Shown here: positions 28,582 through 37,393 of the stretch, piece after piece
How the letters are laid out: each line of letters begins with the position of its first letter
Position numbering within the stretch: the stretch's first letter is position 1
Source: Xanthobacter aminoxidans
GTDB lineage: Bacteria; Pseudomonadota; Alphaproteobacteria; Rhizobiales; Xanthobacteraceae
Length of the DNA: 64,000 nt
Direction: 5' to 3'
Assembly: GCF_023571765.1 (NCBI RefSeq)
Contig: NZ_JAMJXC010000002.1
Location: 124,001 to 188,000, forward strand
Program-made: the position numbers and the translations under genes
Notes under the pieces: model-generated
Databases searched by the model: none
What the model saw: only the letters and a program-made list of their open reading frames with translations
Told to the model about the DNA's origin: nothing

Positions 28582-29010
28582 ATGCCCGTCACCGTCCTCT
28601 ACTCCACCTCCGCCCGCGCCACCGGTGGCCGCGATGGCCGCTCCGGTACGCTGGACGGCAATCTCGAAGTGAAGCTCGTCACCCCGAAGGAGCTGGGCGG
28701 CCCCGGCGGCGAGGGTGTGAACCCCGAGCAGCTGTTCGCCACCGGCTATGCGGCCTGCTTCCTCGGCGCCATGAAGTTCGTGGCCTCGCAGGGCGGCACC
28801 GCCAAGGTGCCGGCGGATGCGACCGTCACCGCCACCGTGGGCATCGGCCCGCGCTCGGAAGGCGGCTTCGGCCTGGAGATCGCGCTGGCGGTGGCCCTGC
28901 CCGGCGTGGACCGCGCGGAGGGCGAGGCGCTCATCGCCAAGGCGCACGAGGTGTGCCCCTATTCCAACGCCACCCGCAACAATATCGACGTGAAGCTCAG
29001 CCTCGTCTGA
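28582..29010 (+). CDS. ohr: Organic hydroperoxide resistance protein Ohr
   Basis: 142 residues. Both catalytic cysteines are present: C59 in YAACFLGAM and C125 in HEVCPYSNATRNNI. The start MPVTVLYSTSARATGGRDG is typical. Ohr is a cytoplasmic thiol peroxidase that reduces fatty-acid and alkyl hydroperoxides, recharged by lipoylated proteins. It is divergent from its regulator ohrR and is preceded by AGGAGAG. A strong terminator ends the transcript. Confidence 0.97.
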   Translation: MPVTVLYSTSARATGGRDGRSGTLDGNLEVKLVTPKELGGPGGEGVNPEQLFATGYAACFLGAMKFVASQGGTAKVPADATVTATVGIGPRSEGGFGLEIALAVALPGVDRAEGEALIAKAHEVCPYSNATRNNIDVKLSLV

Positions 29011-29034
29011 TCCCCCTGCCCGCTCTGCCCCGAG

Positions 29035-29071
29035 CCGCCGCCGCTCTCCCCCGGAGGGCGGCGGTTTTTTT
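29035..29071 (+). terminator. Terminator after ohr
   Basis: Eight-bp GC stem (29035-29042 with 29057-29064) followed by seven T (29065-29071). Confidence 0.92.
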
Positions 29072-29149
29072 GTGCCTGCGGAAGCAGAAACGCGCACGGG
29101 CGCGACGGCCGGGGAGGCCGCGCGCCAGTCGATGCTGTCGATGCAAGGG

Positions 29150-29249
29150 GTGGGAGGCTGGACGAAGACCCGAGACCGGGCTCGTTGGGGCTGCTTCCTT
29201 CCGGACCTGACCCGGTTGGCGAGTGGCTCGTCCACCGCCAACCTCCCAC
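29150..29249 (-). ncRNA. ffs: Signal recognition particle 4.5S-type RNA
   Basis: The minus strand carries the universal SRP core GGTCAGGTCCGGAAGGAAGC (complement within 29192-29214), the Ffh-binding internal loops and tetraloop. Both ends pair: GTGGGAGG at the 5' end (29249) with CCTCCCAC at the 3' end (29150), giving about 100 nt. The arms GTTGGCG...CGCCAAC close as expected. The RNA scaffolds Ffh and FtsY for co-translational membrane targeting. End positions are inferred from base pairing, good to a few bases. Confidence 0.93.
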
Positions 29250-29253
29250 GCGC

Positions 29254-29282
29254 TATATGGCAGGGGGAGGGGTGGGATGCAA
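29254..29282 (-). promoter_or_regulatory. Promoter of ffs
   Basis: On the minus strand TTGCAT (29282-29277), 17-base spacer and CATATA (29259-29254), placing the start at about 29248, which agrees with the RNA 5' end derived from pairing. Confidence 0.7.
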
Positions 29283-29359
29283 GGGGGAGGCCTTGCAGGC
29301 AGGTTGCATCCGAGCAATTATTCCAACCCTGAATCGAACCTGCTTATCAGGGCGGCATT

Positions 29360-30280
29360 ATGGTCAGCGCAATTGGGCTCAGAGTTTATAAGATCGGGGC
29401 TCATCCCCGCAGGGACGCTACTCCATTGCCTCTAGTCGATAAAAAGTCAGGCATCGACGTCCCCTCTTACATAGCCTCTTTCGTTAATCAGAACAAAACA
29501 CAAAACAAGAAAGACTCAGCCGAACGAAGCTGGTATTTCGAAAAGATGGAGGAAACTAAGCCTGGATGCTGCCGAGGATATATACATTATGGAACCTTTG
29601 GTTTTGAAAGCAATTTTGTTGATGGAAAAACAAAAGCCAAAAAATATAAAAGATCTGTGACCGATGTGGAAGAAATACCACTTTATTTTGAATTTTGGAC
29701 ATCTAGCGACAATCGAACCGCGCTTGCAGCCTTCCAATCTTTTCAGGGGCGCTCTTGTATAAATATTTTATTTTCTGATATACAAGAAGACTTTGAAAGG
29801 AAAACAAACAATATACTCACGTTCAAAAAACTACTTCCCAGCGACTCGAAGGGATCTGTATATAATGCAGCTCCTGTCAAAAACATAAAGCTTATAAAGA
29901 GAAATGCTGGAAACGATGTTACTGATACATACATAGAGACAGACGGGACGAGCCTTGTCGATTTTGAGATTTCAATATCAGCAAAAAGAAAAAGCAGCCT
30001 TGGCGCCCTATCAGATGTCTATTCTCGCTTTAAGAAATCTGACGAGAGTGCGCTTATTTATGATGGCGTTGAATTTTCAGAGGCATATGCCGAAATTCGA
30101 GTCGGAAATAAATTGAGAAAGATTGGATTATTTGGCGCCCACGGCGATGCGGGCGTTATAGATTTAACTGGACAGGTAAAAAGAGGCCTAAATGGCCACC
30201 CGACATTTGATTCGATGAAAAATGAAACAAAATCAATTCTCGACTCCATATACAAATCACTTTATGGAGCCAAGAGATGA
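29360..30280 (+). CDS. Unknown soluble protein of AT-rich cassette, gene 1
   Basis: 306 residues, not recognised. No signal peptide or membrane segment, Lys/Ser rich. Visible features: an N-terminal strand VSAIGLRVYKIG, a CC pair at 70-71, an aromatic stretch RGYIHYGTFGFESNF (72-86), and the block IPLYFEFWTSSDNRTALAAFQSFQGRSCINILF (106-138), which looks like an alternating strand-helix core. The second half has IKLIKR and several beta-like stretches (FEISISAKR). A weak AGGGCGG precedes the ATG at 29360, so the start is uncertain; the next Met is residue 63. Its stop overlaps gene 2 by four bases. The layout, a soluble protein with a coupled membrane protein on foreign DNA, recalls two-gene defence systems, but no homology was established. 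Confidence 0.8.
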   Translation: MVSAIGLRVYKIGAHPRRDATPLPLVDKKSGIDVPSYIASFVNQNKTQNKKDSAERSWYFEKMEETKPGCCRGYIHYGTFGFESNFVDGKTKAKKYKRSVTDVEEIPLYFEFWTSSDNRTALAAFQSFQGRSCINILFSDIQEDFERKTNNILTFKKLLPSDSKGSVYNAAPVKNIKLIKRNAGNDVTDTYIETDGTSLVDFEISISAKRKSSLGALSDVYSRFKKSDESALIYDGVEFSEAYAEIRVGNKLRKIGLFGAHGDAGVIDLTGQVKRGLNGHPTFDSMKNETKSILDSIYKSLYGAKR

Positions 30281-30801
30281 AAATAAATATATACATTATA
30301 TTTAGAGACCACATAAATACGTTTTATAATTACGGATCAAACAGTAGAAGTTTGTTTGATTTTTTACTATTTTATGGTATTCCTACAGTATTATCATTAG
30401 TCTCTTTTTATTTCTCGATCACAATGAAGTCCGATTATTACAATTTATCGATAACATTTTATGGAATATTTTTGGCTCTTTTGCTAAATATACAAGTAGC
30501 GATATTCTCCATCTATCAACGCCAATGGAAACACGAAGAAAATGATAGAGATGAAGAACGGATGCGCGAAAAACGCGAAAGCAAAAGAATCATACTGACT
30601 GAACTGAATTCCAATATATCTTATCTGACAGCTTTAAGCTGCATCGCATTGGCCGCATTCTTAGTATTTTACTCTCTGGATATTAACAATAGTATAACTG
30701 CAGCAATTTCGATATTTTTTTACAGTCATTTCATTCTAACATTCTTGATGGTGATAAAAAGATCGCATGCGCTTTTTTCGCATGAGTATAAGGTCGATTG
30801 A
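30277..30801 (+). CDS. Unknown four-helix membrane protein of AT-rich cassette, gene 2
   Basis: 174 residues, not recognised. Four predicted membrane helices at about 28-48, 56-79, 113-134 and 139-162 are arranged as two hairpins. They are separated by a highly charged segment (82-108, HEENDRDEERMREKRESKR) that should form a cytoplasmic helix. By the positive-inside rule both termini are probably cytoplasmic. The ATG overlaps the gene 1 stop (ATGA), so the pair is translationally coupled and probably functions together. Possible roles are a membrane effector or anchor for gene 1. An in-gene hairpin CATGCG-N7-CGCATG near the 3' end and TCGATT/AATCGA after the stop may serve as terminators. Confidence 0.8.
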   Translation: MKINIYIIFRDHINTFYNYGSNSRSLFDFLLFYGIPTVLSLVSFYFSITMKSDYYNLSITFYGIFLALLLNIQVAIFSIYQRQWKHEENDRDEERMREKRESKRIILTELNSNISYLTALSCIALAAFLVFYSLDINNSITAAISIFFYSHFILTFLMVIKRSHALFSHEYKVD

Positions 30802-30827
30802 TTTTTCGGAATCGAACGCTGATCGGT

Positions 30828-30855
30828 TGTTGGCTGCCTTCGATTCTCACCAACA
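30828..30855. promoter_or_regulatory. Inverted repeat upstream of hupS, possible HupR site
   Basis: TGTTGG (30828-30833) and CCAACA (30850-30855) form a 6-16-6 inverted repeat centred about 157 bp before the predicted hupS start, a distance usual for sigma-54 activators. It does not match the TTG-N5-CAA element I recall for HupR, so the assignment is tentative. Confidence 0.35.
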
Positions 30856-30970
30856 TAAACCACGTCCCGATAACCCCCTTTCCACCCCACCCCTCAAACC
30901 GCTCACCCCCCATCCACCCCCTCCGCCGCGCCGCCGCACCCAACCCCCTGAAATCCCACACACTCCCCCT

Positions 30971-30987
30971 CTGGCACACGCCTTGCT
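30971..30987 (+). promoter_or_regulatory. Sigma-54 promoter of hupSLC
   Basis: CTGGCACACGCCTTGCT matches the RpoN consensus at all key positions (GG and GC 10 bases apart, TGGCAC, TTGC). Transcription would start near 30999, about 57 bases before hupS. The activator is expected to be HupR, encoded at 40584-42059. Confidence 0.92.
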
Positions 30988-31055
30988 GAAACGGTTCCAA
31001 TCCCCCGGCCTCGACGCCGGCGGGGAGGACAAGTCAGCCAAGGGGGGACGCCTTT

Positions 31056-32158
31056 ATGGCCCTCGAGACGTTCTATGAGGTCATGCGGCGGCAGGGCATC
31101 ACCCGCCGTTCGTTCCTGAAATACTGCTCGCTCACGGCGGCGGCCCTCGGCCTCGGGCCGGAGTTCGCGCCGCAGATCGCGCAGGCCATGGAAACCAAGC
31201 CGCGCACCCCGGTGCTGTGGCTGCATGGGCTGGAATGCACCTGCTGCTCGGAGAGCTTCATCCGCTCGGCGCATCCTCTGGTGAAGGATGTGGTGCTGTC
31301 GATGATCTCGCTCGACTATGACGACACCCTCATGGCCTCCGCCGGCCATCAGGCGGAAGCGATCCTCGACGAGGTGATGACCAAGTACAAGGGCAACTAC
31401 ATCCTCGCGGTGGAGGGCAACCCGCCGCTGAACGAGGATGGCATGTATTGCATCATCGGCGGCAAGCCCTTCGTGGACCAGTTGAAGAAGGTGGCGAAGG
31501 ACGCGAAAGCCATCATCTCCTGGGGCTCCTGCGCCTCTTATGGCTGCGTGCAGGCCGCGCGCCCCAACCCCACCCGCGCCACGCCGGTGCACGAGGTGAT
31601 CTTCGACAAGCCCATCATCAAGGTGCCGGGCTGCCCGCCCATCGCCGAGGTGATGACCGGCGTCATCACCTACATGCTCACCTTCGACCAGCTCCCCGCG
31701 CTCGACCGGCAGGGCCGGCCGCTGATGTTCTATTCCCAGCGCATCCACGACAAATGCTATCGCCGGCCGCACTTCGACGCCGGCCAGTACGTCGAGAGCT
31801 TCGACGACGAGGGCGCGCGCAAGGGCTATTGCCTCTACAAGGTGGGCTGCAAGGGCCCCACCACCTACAACGCCTGCTCCACCGTGCGCTGGAATGATGG
31901 CGTGTCCTTCCCCATCCAGGCCGGACACGGCTGCATCGGCTGCTCGGAAGACGGCTTCTGGGACAAAGGCTCGTGGTACGCGCGCCTCGCGGACCTCAAG
32001 AACTCCGGCTTCGGCATTGAGGCCAATGCCGATCAGGTGGGCCTCGTCGCCGCCGGCGCGGTGGGCGCGGGCGTCGCGGTCCATGCGGCGGTCAGCGCGC
32101 TGAAGCGCGCCCAGCACAAGAACACCGACGGCGCGACCAAGACCGAGGGAGGCGAGAA

Positions 32159-32162
<4 letters not shown>
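31056..32162 (+). CDS. hupS: Uptake [NiFe]-hydrogenase small subunit
   Basis: 368 residues. The twin-arginine signal is RRSFLK (17-22), cleaved near residue 45. The FeS domain has LECTCCSES with C61/C64 for the proximal cluster, later [15 protein letters not shown] and the C-terminal [27 protein letters not shown] and [12 protein letters not shown] for the medial and distal clusters. A C-terminal membrane helix (about 318-342) anchors the enzyme on the periplasmic face. It passes electrons from the NiFe centre of HupL to cytochrome b HupC. The stop overlaps the hupL start. Confidence 0.97.
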
Positions 32163-33973
<1,811 letters not shown>

Positions 33974-33985
33974 GGGGAGGCCGCG

Positions 33986-34738
33986 ATGACGGATACCTCT
34001 CTCTCCGGGGCCGCCCCTCCGGCGGCGCCCACCACCCCGGTCGCGCAGGCGATCGCCGGTGGAAAGAAGCTGACCACCGTCTATGTCTACGAGGCGCCGG
34101 TGCGCCTGTGGCACTGGGTGAACGCGCTGTCCATCCTGGTCCTGTGCGTCACCGGCTATCTCATCGGCTCGCCCTTCCCCACCCTCTCGGGCGAGCCGAG
34201 CTCCCATTACCTGATGGGCACCATCCGCTTCGTGCACTTCTCGGCGGGCTACATCCTCGCCGTGGGGTTCCTGGGGCGGATCATCTGGGCCTTCTTCGGC
34301 AACAAGTACTCGCGGGAGCTGTTCACCTTCCCCTTCTGGCGGAAGAGCTTCTGGAAGGGCTTCTTCACCGAGGTGCAGTGGTATGCCTTCCTCAAGCCGC
34401 GCCCGCTGAAGTTCGTGGGGCACAATCCGCTGGCGCAGGTGTTCCTGTTCTTCGTGATGGTGCTGGGCCTCGCCTTCATGATCCTCACCGGCTTCGCCCT
34501 CTATTCCGAGGGTACGGGGCTCGGCTCGTGGCAGGCGAATCTGTTCGGCTGGGTCATCCCGCTGCTGGGCGGCTCCATGCAGGTGCACACGCTGCATCAC
34601 CTCGGCATGTGGGTGATCATCGTGTTCATCATCATCCACGTCTATTCGGTGATCCGCGAGGACATCATGTCCCGCCAGTCCATGGTCTCCGCCATCACCA
34701 ACGGCCACCGCACCTTCCGGGACGACGATCCGGACTGA
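33986..34738 (+). CDS. hupC: Hydrogenase b-type cytochrome subunit
   Basis: 250 residues with four membrane helices and haem-ligand histidines in VRLWHWVNALSILVLCVTGY, RFVHFSAGYILAV and HTLHHLGMWVIIVFIIIHVYSVIRED. It anchors HupSL and passes electrons from H2 to the quinone pool. It follows hupL by 12 bases. The 35-residue N-terminal Ala/Pro-rich tail is longer than in some homologues. A strong terminator follows. Confidence 0.95.
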   Translation: MTDTSLSGAAPPAAPTTPVAQAIAGGKKLTTVYVYEAPVRLWHWVNALSILVLCVTGYLIGSPFPTLSGEPSSHYLMGTIRFVHFSAGYILAVGFLGRIIWAFFGNKYSRELFTFPFWRKSFWKGFFTEVQWYAFLKPRPLKFVGHNPLAQVFLFFVMVLGLAFMILTGFALYSEGTGLGSWQANLFGWVIPLLGGSMQVHTLHHLGMWVIIVFIIIHVYSVIREDIMSRQSMVSAITNGHRTFRDDDPD

Positions 34739-34781
34739 GCGGCAGCCTCTGCGGGGGCAGAGGGCGGGAGTGGACGAGAAG

Positions 34782-34809
34782 AGGGCGCGGCTTCGGCTGC
34801 GCCCTTTTT
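34782..34809 (+). terminator. Terminator after hupC
   Basis: Ten-bp stem with one G-U pair (34782-34791 with 34796-34805), UUCG tetraloop and T run to 34809. Confidence 0.92.
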
Positions 34810-35030
34810 CGTGGGCCGGGGGCCGGCGCAGGACGGCCGCAGCGCATGGTGCGGCGCATTCCACTTCGCGCTGCACCTGCTAACGATCGTCGCAGGTGGG
34901 CACGCGCCCGGACCGGCGAAAACCGATCCCGGATGGCGGAATATGGAAATCAGAATTCCATTTTCGAGCCAGATCGATCACACTCCTTTCAATGTCGGTC
35001 GGCAACCCCGCCCCTCCCTCTCTGCCCACT

Positions 35031-35047
35031 GTTGATCCGAATCAACC
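35031..35047. promoter_or_regulatory. FNR/FixK-like inverted repeat
   Basis: GTTGATCCGAAATCAAC is a perfect 6-5-6 inverted repeat. FNR/FixK sites read TTGAT-N4-ATCAA; this one has five central bases, so it is either a near miss or a different operator. It is centred about 60 bp before the predicted hupD transcription start. Confidence 0.35.
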
Positions 35048-35070
35048 GGTTGGCCGGCTTCCAGCCGGGT

Positions 35071-35087
35071 TGGCACGGTCCTTGATT
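35071..35087 (+). promoter_or_regulatory. Probable sigma-54 promoter of hupD-hyp operon
   Basis: TTGGCACGGTCCTTGAT matches the consensus perfectly at -24 and the spacing is right, but the -12 element is TTGA rather than TTGC. The start would be near 35099, 56 bases before hupD. Confidence 0.65.
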
Positions 35088-35154
35088 TAGACGAACTCGA
35101 AATCAGACGGCGGCAGACCGTCGTGGGAGGCCATCGCAGGGAGGGCGGCGTCGC

Positions 35155-35781
35155 ATGGACGGCGAACGGATTTGCGCGCGCATTCTGGTGCTCGGCATCG
35201 GCAACATCTTGTGGGCCGACGAAGGCTTCGGCGTGCGGGTTCTGGAAACCCTGGACCGCGCCTACACCTTCCCGGAGCCCGTGACGCTGCTCGATGGCGG
35301 CACGCAGGGCCTCTACCTCCTGCCCTATCTCGAAGAAGCCGAAGGCGTCGTCATCGTGGACGCGGTGGATTTCGGCTCTCCGCCGGGCACCCTCCACATC
35401 CGCGCCGACGCCGACGTGCCCGCCGTGCTCGCCGCCCGCAAGGTGAGCCTGCACCAGACCGGCTTCCAGGAAATCCTCGGCCTGCTCGCTCTGCGCGGCC
35501 ACACCCCCGGCCGCATCGTGCTGGTGGGCGTGCAGCCGGAGGTGCTGGACGATTACGGCGGCGGCCTCACCCAGACCGTCGCCGCGCAGATCGAGCCCGC
35601 CGCGCGCAAGGTGCTTGCCATCCTCAAGGACGAGTTCGGCATCGTGCCGGAGCCCCGCGCCGGAGAAGGCTCTCTCGTCACCGCCGCCGTCGCCCGCGAT
35701 CCCTATGAGACCGAGCGCCCCAGCGCCGAGGAGGCCTGCCGCATCGGCGATGCCCGCGTGCTCGTGCGAGGAGACGCCTAG
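35155..35781 (+). CDS. hupD: Hydrogenase large-subunit maturation endopeptidase
   Basis: 208 residues. LVLGIGNILWADEGFGVRVLE (about 11-31) carries the first nickel-binding acidic residue, IVDAVDFG (about 67-74) the second, and SLHQTGFQE the conserved His. The protease recognises nickel in the HupL precursor and cuts after His in the DPCxxCxxH motif. It starts with an ATG after GGGAGG and is the first gene after the intergenic gap. The C-terminal 40 residues are an extension beyond the catalytic fold. Confidence 0.95.
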   Translation: MDGERICARILVLGIGNILWADEGFGVRVLETLDRAYTFPEPVTLLDGGTQGLYLLPYLEEAEGVVIVDAVDFGSPPGTLHIRADADVPAVLAARKVSLHQTGFQEILGLLALRGHTPGRIVLVGVQPEVLDDYGGGLTQTVAAQIEPAARKVLAILKDEFGIVPEPRAGEGSLVTAAVARDPYETERPSAEEACRIGDARVLVRGDA

Positions 35782-35783
35782 CC

Positions 35784-36116
35784 ATGTGCCTCGGCCTGCC
35801 CATGCGCATCGAACGCCTCGAAGGCCCCTACGCGCTCTGCGCGGCCGACGGGCGGGAGGAGCAGGTCGATCTCTCCCTCGTGCCCGAGGCCGGCGTGGGC
35901 GATCACGTCCTCGTCTTCCAGGGCACCGCCCGCCGCCGGCTCGATGCGGAGGAGGCCCGCCTCATCACCGAAGCTCTCTCCGGCGTCGCCGCCATCATGG
36001 CTGGGGAGGCCGACACCGCCCTCATCGACCGCGCCTTCGCCGATCTCGTGGACCGCGAGCCGGTCCTGCCGCCCCATCTCGCCGCGGCCTATGCCGCCGG
36101 CCGAAAGGAAGCCTGA
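35784..36116 (+). CDS. hupF: HypC/HupF family hydrogenase chaperone
   Basis: 110 residues starting MCLGLPMRIE, with the essential N-terminal Cys of the HypC family. It is longer than HypC at 42318 (99 residues) and has an extra C-terminal segment, as usual for HupF. It binds the HupL precursor and stabilises it, especially under oxygen. It lies two bases after hupD, and its stop overlaps the next start. Confidence 0.92.
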   Translation: MCLGLPMRIERLEGPYALCAADGREEQVDLSLVPEAGVGDHVLVFQGTARRRLDAEEARLITEALSGVAAIMAGEADTALIDRAFADLVDREPVLPPHLAAAYAAGRKEA

Positions 36117-36520
36117 TGCCCCCGGTCGCCGCTCCCGATCTCCACCCCCTCGTCCGCCGCCTCAGCGAGGCCGGCGCCTGGCCCTCCGTCGAGACGCTGG
36201 AGGATGCCGCCCATCTCGATGCGCGCGACCATCTCCTGTTCCTGCCCTCCCACGGCAAGGCGCATCTGGAGAGCCCGGATATCGCCGTGGTGCTGCCCGA
36301 ACTGGTGAAAGCGCTGGGCGGGTCTGAGGCCATCGGCATCGCCATCGCCGGCCCCAAGGCGGAGACCGCGCTGCGCGACACCATGAGCCTCGCGCTTCCG
36401 GCCATCGTGGTGCTGCGCGCCGGCCAGCCGGTGGGCGCCATCGCCCGCATGCGCGACTGGGACGAATATCTCGACAAGCTCCGCGTGCTGCTCGCCGCCC
36501 CCTCCGCCGCCACCCACTGA
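36116..36520 (+). CDS. hupG: Hydrogenase expression protein HupG (HyaE family)
   Basis: 134 residues with a thioredoxin-like layout lacking a CxxC site, as in HyaE/HupG. Blocks: LHPLVRRLSEAGAWP, DHLLFLPSHGKAHLESPDIAVVLPELVKAL, and LPAIVVLRAGQPVGAIARMRDWDEYL. HyaE-type proteins act as chaperones for Tat-exported hydrogenase small subunits. ATG overlaps the hupF stop by one base. Confidence 0.88.
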   Translation: MPPVAAPDLHPLVRRLSEAGAWPSVETLEDAAHLDARDHLLFLPSHGKAHLESPDIAVVLPELVKALGGSEAIGIAIAGPKAETALRDTMSLALPAIVVLRAGQPVGAIARMRDWDEYLDKLRVLLAAPSAATH

Positions 36521-36533
36521 AGGCTGCCCCCAA

Positions 36534-37385
36534 ATGTCTTCGTCCCCCTTCGCCACACAGCCCCCCGTCGGCTTCGGCCCCGGCAGCCAGTCCACCGAGG
36601 ACGAGGGCCTCGCCTATCTCCAGATGCCCTCCGGCATGCGCACCTTCGAGGCGCACCTCATCGAGGTGGAGGACAAGGACCGCTACGCCCCCGCCTTCAC
36701 CGTGCTGGAACAGGTGATCGCCGCGCTGGAAAGCTGGCAGCCGGGCGAGAGCCGCATCATCGATCTCGCCCATCTCGACGCCGCCAACCTCGCTCTGGTG
36801 GACGAGGCCATGGGCGAGGGTGAGGTGGCGGTGAAGGTGGAAGGCCGGGGCGATGTGCGCCCCATGGAAATTCAGGAGGCGACTTTCGCCGGCGTGTGGC
36901 GCCTGCGCGGCGCGGCGGGCAGCGACCGCATCGAGATCGGCGCCTTCCCGCGCGGCGCCGTGGTTCGCGCGTTCGGTGGCGGTGCAGGCATCGACCTGTC
37001 CGGCCTCGATGTGCCCGCCCCCGGCATCTTCAACGCCCCGGCCCTGCTGGTGGAGATCGACGACCGCGCCCGCAACCGCCAGCCCGGCGATGGCGCCCAC
37101 GTCATAAACCTCTCGCTGCTGCCGCACACGCCGGAAGACCTCGCCATGCTGGACGCGCGCCTCGGCCCCGGCGCGACCACCGTGCTCTCGCGCGGCTACG
37201 GCAATTGCCGCATCGACGCGACGGGCACGCGGCACGTCTGGCGGGTGCGCTTCTACAATTCGCAGGACATGCTCATCCTCGACACCATCGAGGTGAGCGA
37301 GGTGCCGGAAGTCGCCTGCGCCGCCCGCGAGGACATCGCCGATTCCGCCGAGCGCCTCACCGAGGTGCTGGCGGCCATGAGATGA
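36534..37385 (+). CDS. hupH: Hydrogenase expression/formation protein HupH (HyaF family)
   Basis: 283 residues. The family blocks MPSGMRTFEAH, ILDTIEVSEVPEVACAAREDIADSAERL and GYGNCRIDATGTRHVWRVRFYNSQDMLILDTIEV are present. HyaF/HupH helps insert FeS clusters into the small subunit, especially in the presence of oxygen. It lies 13 bases after hupG and runs into the rubredoxin-chaperone gene. Confidence 0.93.
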   Translation: MSSSPFATQPPVGFGPGSQSTEDEGLAYLQMPSGMRTFEAHLIEVEDKDRYAPAFTVLEQVIAALESWQPGESRIIDLAHLDAANLALVDEAMGEGEVAVKVEGRGDVRPMEIQEATFAGVWRLRGAAGSDRIEIGAFPRGAVVRAFGGGAGIDLSGLDVPAPGIFNAPALLVEIDDRARNRQPGDGAHVINLSLLPHTPEDLAMLDARLGPGATTVLSRGYGNCRIDATGTRHVWRVRFYNSQDMLILDTIEVSEVPEVACAAREDIADSAERLTEVLAAMR

Positions 37386-37393
37386 GGCACAAC

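Larger units (their letters stand above)
29331..30817. other. AT-rich two-gene cassette bounded by a 9-bp direct repeat
   Basis: GAATCGAAC occurs at 29331-29339 and again at 30809-30817. Between the copies lie two overlapping genes whose base composition (about 30-38% G+C in sampled lines) is far from the roughly 70% of both flanks. Codon use shifts to AAA, ATA, TTT and AGA. The cassette lies between ffs and the hupS control region. No integrase or transposase is present. Foreign origin is inferred from composition; the repeat may be a target duplication or chance. Confidence 0.7.
34739..35154. other. Intergenic region between hupC and hupD
   Basis: 416 bases with no credible gene. It contains the hupC terminator (34782-34809), an inverted repeat ATGGAA-N7-TTCCAT (34943-34961), an FNR-like inverted repeat (35031-35047), a CAACCGGTTG palindrome (35044-35053) and a sigma-54-like promoter (35071-35087). 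The unusual length suggests that hupD onward has its own control. Confidence 0.7.

Noticed and set aside
29360-30801. Assigning the AT-rich pair to Kiwa (kwaA/kwaB)
   Set aside because: The layout is only loosely similar: gene order is reversed and no DUF4868-like motif is visible in the soluble protein.
35031-35047. Interpretation as a true FNR/FixK box
   Set aside because: The inverted repeat TTGAT/ATCAA has five central bases; FNR-type sites have four. Kept only as an FNR-like repeat.
34811-35085. Possible small genes in the hupC-hupD gap
   Set aside because: No ribosome sites, atypical composition of the translations, and overlap with the terminator, inverted repeats and promoter.
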